DNA from: Symbiodinium natans
Taxonomy: Eukaryota > Sar > Dinophyceae > Suessiales > Symbiodiniaceae
NCBI GenBank assembly: GCA_905221605.1
Contig: CAJNDS010002532.1
Location: forward strand, 138,501 to 202,500
DNA length: 64,000 bases
Reading direction: 5' to 3'
Shown: positions 7,587 to 18,378 of the stretch, piece by piece
Numbering within the stretch: the first letter of the stretch is position 1
How the letters are laid out: each line of letters begins with the position of its first letter
Notes under the pieces: generated by a model
The model's input: only the letters and a program-made list of their open reading frames with translations
Databases searched by the model: none
What the model was told of the DNA's origin: nothing
Translations under genes and position numbers: made by a program

Positions 7587-7762
7587 TGATGATGATGATG
7601 ATAATGATGATGATGATGAGGATGATGATGATGATGACGATGACGATGATTATGACGGTGATGGTGATGGTGATGGTGATGATGACGATGATGATGACGA
7701 TGACGATGATGATGACGGTGATGCTGATGGTGATGTGATGATGACGATGATGATGATGATGA
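7587..7762. repeat. GAT-type microsatellite
   Basis: About 175 bp of (GATGAT) with GAC and GGT variants. It marks the start of host-type sequence. Confidence 0.9.
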
Positions 7763-7949
7763 TTGGTATGACTCTTGTTCTACATGAGCATTGTTGTTAT
7801 TATTAGTATTAATATTATTGTTATATTAGAACAGCATGCATGTGGGTCTTGCAGCTGCGAAGGTCAGCCTGGCGCTGCATCCGTTATCAACTCCCAGCTC
7901 TCCTACTTGCTAGCTGCTTGGTTGTTGAATAGTCGGATACCTTATAAAT

Positions 7950-8056
7950 CTTGGGGCGAGCCCGAATACAGACCCCCAATAGAGGATCCCCTTATAGTAA
8001 TAGGACCCCAACAAATTACCCTAAACCCTGAACCCTAAACCCTAAACCCTAAACCC
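7950..8056. mobile_element. Diverged family-C foldback remnant plus CCCTAAA array
   Basis: 7950-8022 resembles family C copies elsewhere (GACCCCCAATAGAGGATCC, then AGTAATAGGACCCCAAC) but is degraded. A C-strand telomere-like array follows to 8056 and leads into the next exon. Confidence 0.4.
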
Positions 8057-8071
8057 CCCTATGCTTTCGAG

Positions 8072-8161
8072 TTGCTTCATGTTCTCTGGGCTTCCGCGAA
8101 GCCAAAGGCGATGGCTCAGCAGCGAGGTGGCCTCGTGGTGTCGCAGAAGCTGGCCGAGGAG
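8072..8161 (+). CDS. Internal exon, unknown gene
   Basis: 90 nt open in one frame (30 aa, including SAKPKAMAQQRGGLVVSQKL). It is preceded by CCCTAAA repeats and an AG, and followed directly by GTGGGGTTTAGGG. It may belong to the FAD-oxidase gene just downstream, but I could not align it. Confidence 0.45.
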
Positions 8162-8163
8162 GT

Positions 8164-8264
8164 GGGGTTTAGGGTTTAGGGTGTAGGGTGTAGGGTGTAG
8201 GGTTTAGGGTGGTTTAGGGTTTAGGGTTTAGGGTTTAGGGTTTAGGGTTTAGGGTTTAGGGTTT
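8164..8264. repeat. TTTAGGG array (start of an intron)
   Basis: G-strand telomere-like array directly after the exon ending at 8161, with a few TGTAGGG variants. It is followed by foldback element A1. Confidence 0.9.
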
Positions 8265-8270
8265 TAATTT

Positions 8271-8375
8271 ACCCTAAGGGTCCATGTACCTATATAGTAT
8301 ATACGTGGGCCTAAAGCTACTAAAATAGGAACCCCCTTTGAGGCCTAAGTATGTAGGTACATGGACCCTTTGGGT
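8271..8375. mobile_element. Foldback element family A, copy A1
   Basis: 105 bp. Termini ACCCTAAGGGTCCATGTACC and GGTACATGGACCCTTTGGGT form an inverted repeat of about 20 bp around a ~60-bp core. Other copies: 18437-18523, 19469-19588, 28505-28608 and 61024-61222. Confidence 0.8.
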
Positions 8376-8485
8376 TATATTGGTATGCATAGTGTTTTTT
8401 TTCAGGTCCTGAGGGGAGTCTAGACCTGGGCGATGGAGGGTGTAGGTTTCTAGGGTTTGTGGGTATCAATTTGCCTCAACTGTAG

Positions 8486-9277
8486 CACCTGGGCCGCTGA
8501 GGCAGAGGATCACACAGGGCTTCTTTGCAGCTCAGCCCGAATCCCAAACTTTTTTGGATGCATGCCTCAGACGCGTAGATGACCCGGAGGTGAGCCAGAA
8601 GCAGGAGAGCACTGGCGAACGCTCCGGAATCGCAGGGTCGTGGGGAAAGGGATTCATGCGGGGAGGCTATCATATGTCTGCCGCCTGCCTGTTTCCGTCT
8701 GTGTTGGTGAACACGCTGGAAACTGCTTGCACTTGGGCTTCATTTCCGGCACTACACCGCGCAGTCCTCCACGCAGCACGGACGGCGATGAAGCGTGAGT
8801 GCGGGGTGCAAGGAGAGGTGACCTGTCGCTTCACGCATGTCTACCCCGATGGGCCAGCTCCGTATTACACTTTTGTGGTGCTCGGGCTCGCAACCACGCC
8901 AGGCGCGGATTCGAGAGTGAAGATGTGGCAGAACATCAAGAGAGACGTGATGCAGGCTATCATGGAGCACGGTGGCACGTCCACGCACCACCATGCCGTC
9001 GGGAAGTTGCACCTGCCTCAGTACCGGGCAGAGCGTGGAGCGTTGTTCGGCCCCACTCTATCGGCCATGAAACTTGGCTTTCTCTTTTGGCTGGCTCTTA
9101 TAGGACTTTGACCTTTTGGTTTCTTGTAGAAGCTACAATAAGGAGCCTAAAATGGCCTAATAGTTAAACTTCTAGGAGGGGTTCAGAAGTCGGCCAAGGA
9201 AAGCTGCACATGACAGCGCTGGCATTATGAACCCCAGGCTTTTGGAGCCTTCAATCCGGGTGCCCTCGAAGATGTAA
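8486..9277 (+). CDS. C-terminal exons of an alkyldihydroxyacetonephosphate-synthase-like FAD-linked oxidase
   Basis: Two exons, about 8486-9068 and 9199-9277 (stop TAA). AGPS makes the ether bond of ether lipids in peroxisomes. Seen: SGIAGSWGKGFMRGGYH matches the GGLAAGxxNGxRGY region of AGPS. LVNTLETACTW matches the xxxSFETSxPW region. CRFTHVYPDGPAPYYTF and GGTSTHHHAVGK match the substrate-binding and His-rich motifs, with Ala for the usual Gly of SHHHGVG. GIMNPRLL matches the C-terminal DPxGIMNPG. The junction works with a GA-AG intron (9069-9198) that keeps the frame as SAMKAAHDSAG. The N-terminal FAD domain is not found, because viral DNA lies upstream. Alternatives are other FAD_binding_4 oxidases. 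Confidence 0.65.
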
Positions 9278-10329
9278 AAAGGCCCACGCGATTAGGGAGC
9301 ATCGTTCTCCCAAATGAACCCTAAAATTGGGGTCCTATACCTTGCCTATGAGCGGAGCACAGGGGGGGGGGGGTGGGGGGTGTACTTTAGGGATCGTAGG
9401 GTCTTCTAGGGGTTCAGGGTTTGGGGTTCAGGATTTAACCCTGATCCCTACACCCTATAACGTTTAGGGTTTAGGGCTGTCCATGCCTGCTATGGAGTCC
9501 TTCAGCGCCTCCTAACAACAGGAGGAAGAATCATAAGATCCTAAACCCCTAAACCCCTAAACCCTAAACCCTAAACCCTAAACCCTAAACGATCGTAGAC
9601 CCTTTAAGGATCCAAAACGTCGATCGTTTAAAGGGTTCCGAAGAATGAGCGAATAGTAGTGAAGGGGTTCTTCGCGGGTTCCTATAAGAATGACCCAATA
9701 GCAGTATAGGGATTCCTTTACGGGTTCTTAAGAATGACCCAATATTAGTAAAGGGATTCCTTTAAGGGTTCCTACAAAATGACCCAAGAGTAGTAAAGGG
9801 ATTCCTTTAAGGGTTCCAGAAGAATGGCCCAGTAGTGCACTCTTGGGAGTACTAACCCCCCCAGGGGTCTGGGATGGAGAGAACCTGTAGCCATACGTAT
9901 CTTTGTTGTGCTTTACTGTAACTTTAGGTCCTTGGTTTTTTTGGGTTTATTTGGTTTCTTAATAAGGAAGCAAAAAAATATTTTATAACTACCCTCCTCA
10001 GTGTAGCCATGCGTATGTGTATATACAGATCCACAGCCCACGCACGTTCATGAGCTGGAAGCAGCATTTAAGTAAAGCATCCCAAAACCTTAGCAGCTTT
10101 TTGTAGGGTTTAGTTAGGGTTTAGAGTTTAGGGTTTGGGGCTTGGGGCTTGGGGCTTGGGGCTTAGGCTAGTTACGTGGTTCCAGTAAAACATGGGCCCT
10201 CTTTCGTGGGATTCCGGTTATATGCCGCTTTTTCCACTCCAGAAGCTCAACGCCTTTTATACAGTGGTGGTTGGCTTGAAATCCTAAACCCTAATTAAAC
10301 CCTAAACGCTATAACCCTAAATTTCAAAG
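9278..10329. other. Intergenic or intronic stretch with arrays and a 45-bp repeat
   Basis: No exon recognised. Holds a G/C homopolymer near 9363, a short C-array at 9541-9592, the 45-bp repeat at 9629-9842, AT-rich DNA to 10080 and degenerate TTTAGGG near 10107-10165. Confidence 0.5.
9629..9842. repeat. ~45-bp tandem repeat, about 4.5 copies
   Basis: Unit resembles AGAATGACCCAATAGTAGTA followed by AAGGGATTCCTTTAAGGGTTCC, with copies starting near 9629, 9677, 9722, 9767 and 9812. Confidence 0.75.
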
Positions 10330-10411
10330 CCCTTTAAGGTGGCGGTGGCTGTGCCCCAGGTGCATGCACAACTTTAATGCCAAAGAGAAATGGCGCGCCG
10401 CCAAGTTGGAC
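10330..10411 (+). CDS. Internal exon with CPRC motif, unknown gene
   Basis: 82 nt after AG at 10328-10329 and before GTAGCT. One frame is open and contains RWRWLCPRCMHNFNAKEKWR; the Cys pair could bind zinc. The next array of TTTAGGG begins 20 bp later. Confidence 0.45.
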
Positions 10412-10430
10412 GTAGCTCCTTGAATGCAGT

Positions 10431-10890
10431 TTAGGGTTTAGGGTTTAGGGTTTAGGGTTTAGGGTTTAGGGTTTAGGGTTTAGGGTTTAGGGTTTAGGGT
10501 TTAGGGTTTAGGGTTTAGGGTTTAGGGTGGGTACGGGGACCACGGGTCCCTTCATCCCGAAACCCTACACCTTAAACCCTAAACCCTGAACTCCCTAAAC
10601 CGTAAACCTGAGACTTAAGCCCTAAACCCTAAACTTCCTAAACCCTACTCCTTAGACTTAAACCCTAAACCCTAAACTCCGTAAGCCTTAGACTTAAACC
10701 CTAAAAACTAACTCCCAAAACCCCAAACCTTCGATTTACAATCTAAACCCTGAACTCCCTTACCTTTGAACCTTAGGCTTAAACCCTAAACCCTAAACTC
10801 CCTAAACCCTAAACCTTAGACTTAAATCCATAACCCTGAACTCCCTAAACCGTAAACCTTAGACTTAAACCCTAAACCTTTTCCCTAAAA
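10431..10890. repeat. Telomere-like arrays facing each other
   Basis: A perfect (TTTAGGG) run from 10431 to 10527, then degenerate CCCTAAA units with CCTTAGACTTAAA variants to 10890. The pair has the G-then-C order expected at the two ends of one intron. Confidence 0.8.
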
Positions 10891-11291
10891 CGTAAATTTA
10901 AGAGCCTCGGGCTCATGCCGCCAACCCCGCAGGAGAACTGGTGGTTTGGGTTTGCGGTTCAGGGTTTAGGGTTTAGGGTTTAGGGTTTGGGGTTTAGGGT
11001 TTAGGGTTTAGGGTTCCGGAGGCTTGGGGGGTTGGGGGGGGCGGGCTGGGGGTGGGGGGGTGGGGTGGGGGGCTGGGGGGTCCAATTGCAGTTACATGGT
11101 CCCTCACCTTCTTTACAGGGTTCTGAAGTATGGGCGCTTGGCTTGCATAGGGTATATAACCCTAAACCCTTAACCCTCAAACCCTCTAAACCCTAAACCC
11201 TAAACCCTAAGCAATCAAATACCCCTGAACCCTAAACCATAATTCATTCCATTGATGACCCCTATATACAACTACCTATTTAATCTTCAAG

Positions 11292-11398
11292 TGGGTCGTC
11301 TGGGGCACCAAGGCTCCGTTGACGAAAGCGCGGCGAGAGCCCAAGCGATGCCTGTCATGGCGAAAAAAGTTTGTGAGGATGGACGGCTCCACCCCGGG
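11292..11398 (+). CDS. Internal exon, basic protein, unknown gene
   Basis: 107 nt bounded by CTTCAAG and GTTTAGGG. Open frame of 35 codons rich in Lys/Arg/Trp (WVVWGTKAPLTKARREPKRC). The GTTTAGGG donor is the first unit of a degenerate array. Confidence 0.5.
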
Positions 11399-11638
11399 GT
11401 TTAGGGTTTAGGATTTAATTAGGATTTTAGGGTTTAGGGTTTAGGGTTTCAGGGTTTTAGGGTTTTAGGTTTCGGGTTTAGGGTTTAGGGTTTAGAGTTT
11501 AGGGTTTAGGGTTTAGGGTTTAGGGTTTAGGGTTGTCACTCTTGGGCCTCAAAGGATGTACCCCTGAGAGGTTCCCCTAGAATACTCCTCAGATGGCCCT
11601 CGTATTCCCTTAGAGGATCTTTAAAAGAGGCTCTGGGG

Positions 11639-11763
11639 TTTAGGGTTTAGGGTATAGGGCTTAGGGCTTAGGGCTCAGGGCTTAGGGTTTAGGGTTTAGG
11701 GTTTAGGGTTTAGGGTTTAGGGTTTAGGGTTTAGGGTTTAGGGTTTAGGGTTTAGGGTTTAGG
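11639..11763. repeat. TTTAGGG array
   Basis: About 17 units, the first few GCTTAGGG variants. No exon found between 11763 and 12290. Confidence 0.9.
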
Positions 11764-12290
11764 ACTCCCCAAACCCAAGGGTACAACCGTCGGGGTCTAA
11801 GGTAGAGTCCCAGGCCCCCGGAAGAAGAAACCCTGATCTTCATATGGGTAGTTCTCCAAACTAGGCTCCCTTTTGGGACCTTACTTTACGGGTGCAGTGG
11901 TTTTCCAGGGCAAAAAAACACCTACCCCAAGTTAGAGAACTACCCATATATACTGGAATGTCAAACCCTGACCTCTGCCAGCCCGATATCTTCCAGTTGC
12001 GAGTCAGGAATAGCAACTGCTTTCGTAATTTGAGAGCCATTCCTTGCACGCTCGAAGTCGAAACCCGAGGCCCTAGCGCCCCGACATTAGCCCTCAACCC
12101 GAAACCATAGACACTGAACCCTGAACCCGAAACTCTTTGTGTTAAGCCTTAGCGCTCTTACGCCCAATCCATAGAGGCCCTAGGTTCAAGCATGCGGTTG
12201 TTTGCAGCAGAGCAGTTTTGGCCAGCTACACAAAATAAGTCCTAGTCCCTAATCTCTTTTCGACCTACGACCCTGAGCACAAACCCTAAG

Positions 12291-12425
12291 AACCCTAAAC
12301 CTTGAGCCCTAAACCCTAAACCCTAAACCCTAAACCCTAAACCCTAAACCCTAAACCCTAAACCCTAAACCCTAAACCCTAAACCCTAAACCCTAAACCC
12401 TAAACCCTAAACCCTAAACCCTAAG
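12291..12425. repeat. CCCTAAA array ending in CCCTAAG
   Basis: About 18 units; the last is CCCTAAG, supplying an AG acceptor for the exon at 12426. Confidence 0.9.
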
Positions 12426-12509
12426 AACCAGAACCTTCGACAGCTCATGCGTTGCTTGGCGGCCTGGGGTCTGGTCGCAGCGGCCTCCGCCCATCCAGGC
12501 ATCTCGGGG
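12426..12509 (+). CDS. Internal exon framed by inverted telomere-like arrays
   Basis: 84 nt, GC-rich, between CCCTAAG and GGTTTAGGG. The in-phase frame reads RQLMRCLAAWGLVAAASAHP, a hydrophobic Ala-rich stretch that could be part of a signal peptide or membrane segment. All three forward frames are open, so the frame is uncertain. Confidence 0.4.
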
Positions 12510-12845
12510 GTTTAGGGTTTAGGGTTTAGGGTTTAGGGTTTAGGGTTTAGGGTTTAGGGTTTAGGGTTTAGGGTTTAGGGTTTAGGGTTTAGGGTTTAGG
12601 TTTAGGGTTTAGGGTTTAGGGTTTAGAGGTCAAGTTTAGGGTTCAGGGTTGAGGTGTTGTTAGCGCCTGGGGGTAAGGAAGGGCAGCCGATCATCCTAAG
12701 CCAGTAATATGCCCAGAGGGTCAAGCTTGAAAGGTTCGAGTGGAGGTTAGGGTTTAGAGTTTAGGGTTTAGGGTTTAGGGTTTAGGGTTTAGGGTTTAGG
12801 GTTTAGGGTTTAGGGTCTAATGTTCAGGGTCCAGGGTCTAGGGTT
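12510..12845. repeat. TTTAGGG arrays (two blocks)
   Basis: Runs at 12510-12628 and 12750-12845 separated by ~120 bp without a clear exon. Confidence 0.85.
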
Positions 12846-13062
12846 TAGGCTGCCCTTGTGAGTGATCAACTTTGTGTCGGCCCTTCCAGAGCTGATTATA
12901 TGCTTGAGACAGAGGCTCTTGTTATTTCTGAGTCAGGGGTTCAGGGTTGGGGTTGGAGGTTTGGGGGTTGGGAAGCCCCTTATAAAACCCTGAAGAACCT
13001 TCAATGGGGGCGAGACAAGGAAGCAGCTGCCCCCAAATCCTGACTTCCTACCTCCTCAGTTC

Positions 13063-13205
13063 CAAACCCTAAACCCGAAACCCGAAACCCGAAACCTAAA
13101 CCCTAAACCCTAAACCCTAAACCCTGAGCCCTAAAACCCTAAAACCCTAAACCCTAAACCCTAAGCTCCCTACCTCCTCACCCCCAAACCCCAAACCCTA
13201 AGCCC
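13063..13205. repeat. CCCTAAA array with CCCGAAA variants
   Basis: C-strand array upstream of a GC-rich ~75-bp segment (13211-13285) and a new TTTAGGG block. The segment has the usual exon position, but no single frame stands out. Confidence 0.8.
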
Positions 13206-13747
13206 CAGAGAGGTGCCTTTCCTGCGTTGCCCCGGCGAGCCTACGAGCTGCGTTGGCCGGTGCTATGGGAGGACCCAGCGAATTTAGGGTTTAGGGTTTC
13301 GGGTTTAGGGTTTAGGGCCTAGGGTTTAGGGTTTCGGGTTTCGGGTTTAGGGTTTAAACCTTAAACCCCCTAAAAACCTGTGCAGATATTATTCTTGCTT
13401 CGGAAGCCCCACCCGCACCCGGGTCTTAGGGTTTAGGGGAGAGAATCGGGTCTAGGGAGTCTAGAGTTTAGGGTTTAGGGTTTAGGTCTCGGGTCTAGGG
13501 TTCAGGGTCCAGGGTTTAGGGTTTAGGGTTTAGGGAGAGAGAAGGGCGGAGAGAGAGAGAGAGAGAGAGAGTGAGTTCGTAGGCGTAGACAGCAGCCCGC
13601 ATGCCGGAAGGCGAGTTCCCCCCCAGCAGGAACCAGAGGAGGCCTTTATTCCCTTTTTGTTAGGGTTTCGGCCTTGGGTTCTCTTATAGTATTCATGTTG
13701 AACCAAAAAGGGTTACCCTTTTTTCCTACTCTTGTTCCTATTATCAG

Positions 13748-13870
13748 CCACTGATGCAAGTCGCAGTACGACGAGACAATGGCAACCTGCTGCTCCCAAA
13801 TCCCCACTACAATTGCCACGATTTAAACTCGCTAGAAAACCCCCCACGCCCCCTAAACTCAAAGCACTAG
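13748..13870 (+). CDS. Exon, possibly terminal, unknown gene
   Basis: After TTATCAG, 40 codons are open and then TAG. Includes MQVAVRRDNGNLLLPNPHYN. A CCCTAAA array starts right after. The exon may instead end at an internal donor. Confidence 0.4.
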   Translation, partial: PLMQVAVRRDNGNLLLPNPHYNCHDLNSLENPPRPLNSKH

Positions 13871-13875
13871 ACCCG

Positions 13876-14178
13876 CAAACCCTAAACCCTAAACCCTAAA
13901 CCCTAAACCCTAAACCCTAAACCCTAAACCCTAAACCCTGAGCACTAAACCCTAAACCCTGACCTTGCATCGACCAAGCCCTAAACCTCCAAGCCAGGCC
14001 CTGAACCCCAGAAGTGATAAACCCCTTTTCTGGAATACCTGAAGCCGAAGCCCTTCCAAAACTTTCCCAAACCCTAAACCCCAAACCCTAAACCCCAAAC
14101 CCCAAACCCCAAACCCTAAACCCTAAACCCTAAACCCTAAACCCTAAACCCTAAACCCTAAACCCTAAACCCTAAACT
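13876..14178. repeat. CCCTAAA arrays
   Basis: Two C-strand blocks (13876-13965 and 14065-14178) leading into the exon at 14183. Confidence 0.85.
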
Positions 14179-14182
14179 TCAG

Positions 14183-14292
14183 CCCTCCCGCAAGGGCGGA
14201 GCACGCCGCCCGTTGCCCTTGGGCTGCGCTGGCGAAGAGCTGACAAAGGCCGGGGGTGCCGGTTTTCCAAGTCCACTCTAGGAGGCTCGTTC
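14183..14292 (+). CDS. Internal exon framed by inverted arrays
   Basis: 110 nt between CTTCAG and GTTTAGGG. One forward frame is open throughout (LPQGRSTPPVALGLRWRRAD); the other two contain stops. Confidence 0.45.
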
Positions 14293-14407
14293 GTTTAGGG
14301 TTTAGGGTTTAGGGTTTAGGGCTTAGGGCTTAGGGCTTAGGGTTTAGGGTTTAGGGTTTAGGGTTTAGGGTTTAGGGTTTAGGGTTTAGGGTTTAGGGTT
14401 TAGGGTT
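14293..14407. repeat. TTTAGGG array starting with a GT donor
   Basis: About 16 units; the first GT follows the exon immediately. Confidence 0.9.
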
Positions 14408-14799
14408 TTGTTACCTTTCTTTTTTTGTTTGGGGGTGGGGCTAGGATCCCTAAACCGTAAACTCTGAACCCTGAAAATAATCTTTGGCTCGAGGCGCGTA
14501 ACTGTTCTTCGGCATGGTCAGAGACCGACTAGGAGAACTACTTTCCTAGGAATTTTGCAACATACCCCTTGGGCAAACCCTTAGAAGGACCTAACGGGTA
14601 TGGTCGAATCCTTCCCAACAGTATCAGCTTCTAGGTTTAAGGGTATGGGTTTGGGGTATGTTGATGTTTTTCTCAGATTCGCTTTACACCAACCCAAATC
14701 GTGCAGTCCTCTAACATGTAGAATCTAGAAGCGCGACGCATGCGCAGGATTTTGCAAGAACAGGTTGGTTCTTTGCTACAAAAAGGTCTATGCGGGGAT

Positions 14800-15010
14800 T
14801 TATGAAAATAGGGCGACCCCCAAGACAGAACCTTAAATTGTACGATCCTCTGATAATAAAGACCCCAATAAGGTACCCCGAATATCGCACGCCCCCATAT
14901 GTCAAATAAGGTCCATGTGTCGGACTGAAACCCTAAACCCTAAACCCTAAAACCTAAACCCTAAACCCTAAACCCTAAACCCTAAACCCTAAACCCTAAA
15001 CCCTAAACCC
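14800..15010. repeat. Diverged family-C foldback remnant, then CCCTAAA array
   Basis: 14800-14890 shares GACCCC...GATCCTCTGATAATAAAG pieces with family C. 14930-15010 is a C-strand array. Confidence 0.5.
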
Positions 15011-15498
15011 CTCACAAGTAACGGTGGTATCTAATTCAAGGTTGTTCAGTTGTCGTGGGCCAATGGGCTCTTCGAAGCTGTTTCCTCACCTGGCCAGATA
15101 TCCCCATGCATGTTGCTGGGCGAAGAATGTGGCTAAGGTCTAAAAAAAACCTAAACCCTCACGTGTCGGAGTGCTGTGGCTGGTGGGTTGGATTTCTTTG
15201 TTCCATGTTGTCCTCGTTTCTTCTGTTTCAACGGTTGGGTCGGCGGGGAGGTTACGTTTATTTTTATTGGCTAGGATGCCCAGTAGTACACCTTAAACCC
15301 TAAACCGTAAACCCTAGGTTACTTGGCAACCTAGTATATATTGGGGCCTCCTCCACGAAGGCTTACCCCCTGCCTTCAACCCGCCTAGGGTTTTAGGGTT
15401 TGGGGTTTTGGGTTTAGGGTTTTGGGCTAGGGTTTTGCTGATCCCGATCTTGGTGGGGGGGGGGGGGGGGGGTTTAGGGTTTGTGGTTCTGTTCAAAT

Positions 15499-15600
15499 GG
15501 GGGTTTCCGAAATTAGGGGGTAACTTGGGATCCGTATTATACGGGAATCCTACTATTTGGGGGTATTATATTCGGGGTCCCTTATTTTCGTAAACCCCCA
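15499..15600. mobile_element. Foldback element family C, copy C1
   Basis: 102 bp with termini GGGGGTTTCCGAAATTAGGG and TTATTTTCGTAAACCCCC. Other copies: 45860-45965, 48421-48522 (opposite orientation) and 60602-60734. Confidence 0.8.
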
Positions 15601-15716
15601 AATCCTTTTTTGGGGCTAGATGCCAAAACCCTAGAACCTAAGCCCATTTTTGGAGTTGTGTGGTGTTCAGTTAAGGGCTCCGAGGCTTGAACTTTAAACT
15701 TAAGCTTGGCATTTGT

Positions 15717-16170
15717 GTAGGGTTTAGGGTTTAGGGCTTAGGGTTTAGGGGGTTTAGGGTTTAGGGTTTAGGGTTTAGGGTTTAGGGTTTAGGGTTTAGG
15801 GTTTAGGGTTCAGGGTTCAGGGTTTAGGGTTTAGGGTTTAGGGTTTAGGGCCAGGCTTTGCGATTCCTGAACCAGTCCTTCGAGGATTTGGAGCTCCACC
15901 TGTCAGCAGGCACCCCACTGACCAAACGGTTCATCTTACAGGCCCTAAACCCTAAACCCCTAAACCCCTAAACCCCTAAACCCCTAAACCCCTAAACCCC
16001 TAAACCCCTAAACCCCTAAACCCTAAACCCTAACACCCTTTCATCTTGCCCTCTTCTGCCCTCTTGTACCTGCTACGCGAAAACGAGATGGATCCTCGTG
16101 AGCCTTCGCGGCTCGGGTTGTCATGCATCTACATCCTCCGGGTTTAGGGTTTAGGGTTTAGGGTTTAGGG
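15717..16170. repeat. G-array, C-array of 8-mers, G-array
   Basis: TTTAGGG 15717-15850; then a C-array at 15943-16033 mostly of the 8-base unit CCCCTAAA; then TTTAGGG from 16140. The exon at 16087-16140 lies between the last two. Confidence 0.85.
16087..16140 (+). CDS. Short internal exon
   Basis: 54 nt after AACGAG and before GTTTAGGG, open (MDPREPSRLGLSCIYILR). Too short to assign. Confidence 0.3.
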
Positions 16171-16825
16171 TATTTTTGTTTATATAAAACCCAAGAGTAT
16201 ATTAAAAATATTTGTTATTAAGGTTCCAAGGGGACTATAGGCATCTGCGTAACTAGGACCAAGAGTAGGCCGACATTCCCTGTTTTTTAGGGTCGAGGTT
16301 CTCTCTCATAATCCCCTTTTTGAAACCCAAAAGGGCGCCCTTGTTATTCCCATACTACTCTTTGGCCACCCTAATCCCTAAACCCTAAATTAAACCCTAA
16401 AGCCTAAACCCTACACCTTTTTCGTTCCTGGGTTACTCTTGGGTCTAGGTAAGCTGCAGGAATGTCCGGTGTTTACGTAAAAGCATGCTCTGCAGGCCGA
16501 CCCTAAAATTGGGATCGTGAATCCTGTACCACTATAATCCCAATCAAGTATATCAGGACGCTAAAGACCCAAACCCTAAACCCCAAACCCTAAACCCTAA
16601 ACCCTAAACTCTTTTCGGGTGCCATTGGTCCCCATGGTGCTCGATTCCCGGGCTTTCAGAAGCTTTCAACGCCAAACCCTGAACTCCGCACCTTTTTCAG
16701 GGGCTCAAAAAGGCACATCAGTCCCTAAGCCCTGTTAGGGCTTTTCGGGTTTAGGGTTTAGGGCTAGGGTTTAGGGTTTAGGGTTTAGGGTTTAGGGTTT
16801 CGGGTTTCGGGTTTAGGGTTGACAG

Positions 16826-16919
16826 AAGACTTGTAGGTGGCATCGTCTCCTTCTTGGGCGCAGTGCTGGAGGTGCCACGCTGCAGGGATTTCACCCGTCA
16901 GCTGCTGCCAAAGCTGTCG
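16826..16919 (+). CDS. Internal exon, unknown gene
   Basis: 94 nt after GACAG. The open frame has good coding character (VGGIVSFLGAVLEVPRCRDF). A GC donor (GCAAAC) or a nearby site would end it. TTTAGGG lies on both sides. Confidence 0.5.
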
Positions 16920-17971
16920 CAAACCCCAAACCCCAGGGTTTAAGGGTTTAGGGTTTAGGGTTTGGGTTTAGGGTTTAGGGTTTAGGGTTTAGGGTTTAGG
17001 GTAACATACAAACCCCATAATAACACATAATACCTCCCCCCCCCCCAAAAAAAAAAAAAAAAAGCCCTGAAACGCCTAACATGTTTTTTGATGGGCCCTA
17101 GTTTCTGGATGGATTCTATGCTGGGATTCAACCCTGAAGGAACCCCTCAAGTGGGTCTATGGTTACCATAATCAGGGCTAGGAAACAAAGTAGGGTTTAG
17201 GGTTTAGGGCTTAGGGTTTAGGCTTACTAGGACCCAGAGTAGGCCATGATTCCCTTTTGTCTGTGTTTAGGTTCCCTTGTAAGCCGCTTTATACTAAAAC
17301 GGGTACCCTTTTTGTGCCTGGGTTACGGTAGCCCTACTTACACAACCCGAAAGAACACCTTGTACCCCAAGCACCGCAGAACCTGCTTACAACTTGCATG
17401 TGCCCATGAGCCCATGACCTTTAAGCGGCGGAAAATCACAGGCTGGCCCGCAAGCCGTAGACGCTCAATATCCCCCCCCAACAACCCCTATGAACCCCAA
17501 CCGTTTAAGCCCTATAAACCCTATCAACCCCATCAACTCAACCCTTAAAGCATATTATGAACCCTCACAAATCCTCAACCCCTAACCGTAGACCCTGAGC
17601 CCACTGTTTGCTTAAGAACCCCCCCCCCAAAAAAAAAAACATACATCAAACTATAAATCCTTATACTGCCCTTATAAGGGAAGGATATGTTTTGTTTTAT
17701 TTTTTGGGGTTCTAGGGTTTAGGGTTTAGGGTTTAGGGTTTAGGCAATTTGTAGTTTAAGGATGATCAGAGCTGGGCTTCCCTGTAGTATACCCTTTGAG
17801 GTATGAGGAGAAGGATGTGGCAACTTTCTGGAGTTTACTGTAAGGGTTTGGGGTTTAGGGTTTAGGGTTTAGGGTTTATAAGCCTAGCACAAAAGCTCTA
17901 AAGCCCTAAGCCCCAACAAAGCCCTAATCCCTCAGACTCTAAAACCCCAAAATCCCTAGGCCCGGGATCTT

Positions 17972-18186
17972 GTGCCACTTGGAGGTTCATGGTACTTATT
18001 AACCAATTTGCAACTGTACTTGTAACTGTACTTATACCCATATTAAGGGCACTTCAGGGGTTTATAAGTGGGTTATATGTACAGTAATACAGAAGTACCC
18101 CTAAACCCTAAACCCTAAATCCTAAACCCTAAACCCTATAAGTACAGGCTATAGTTGGTTCATAAGTACCATGAACCTCCATGAAG
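17972..18186. mobile_element. Foldback element family B, copy B1, likely an intron
   Basis: 215 bp. Termini CTTGGAGGTTCATGGTACTT and AAGTACCATGAACCTCCATG form a long inverted repeat. It starts with GTGCCA and ends with GAAG before an open exon. A CCCTAAA block is nested inside. Second copy at 26474-26693. Confidence 0.75.
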
Positions 18187-18268
18187 GCACCCACCTTCGG
18201 CCGCCCCGGCCCGCTGTCGCTCGTGGTGCTTCCTGCACTCCCAGGCGGGTGCATCCTCGGGTTTAGGG
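18187..18268 (+). CDS. Internal exon after family-B intron
   Basis: Starts at the AG of element B1 and runs to the GTTTAGGG donor near 18260. One frame reads RPGPLSLVVLPALPGGCILG. The end is approximate. Confidence 0.4.
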
Positions 18269-18378
18269 TTTAGGGTTTAGGGTTTCCAGGTTTCGGATTT
18301 CGGGTTTCAGGTTTAGGGTTTCAGGGATCAGGGATTGGGGTCTTAGGGTTTTAGAGTTTGGTGTCCGTTTTTCACAAG

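Noticed and set aside
8799-9167. Alternative frame over the AGPS-like exon
   Set aside because: The frame at 8486-9068 carries the recognisable FAD-oxidase motifs; this one is its shadow.
10431-16170. Telomere-like arrays as a true chromosome end
   Set aside because: Arrays occur in both orientations throughout 55 kb with exons between them; no terminal orientation.
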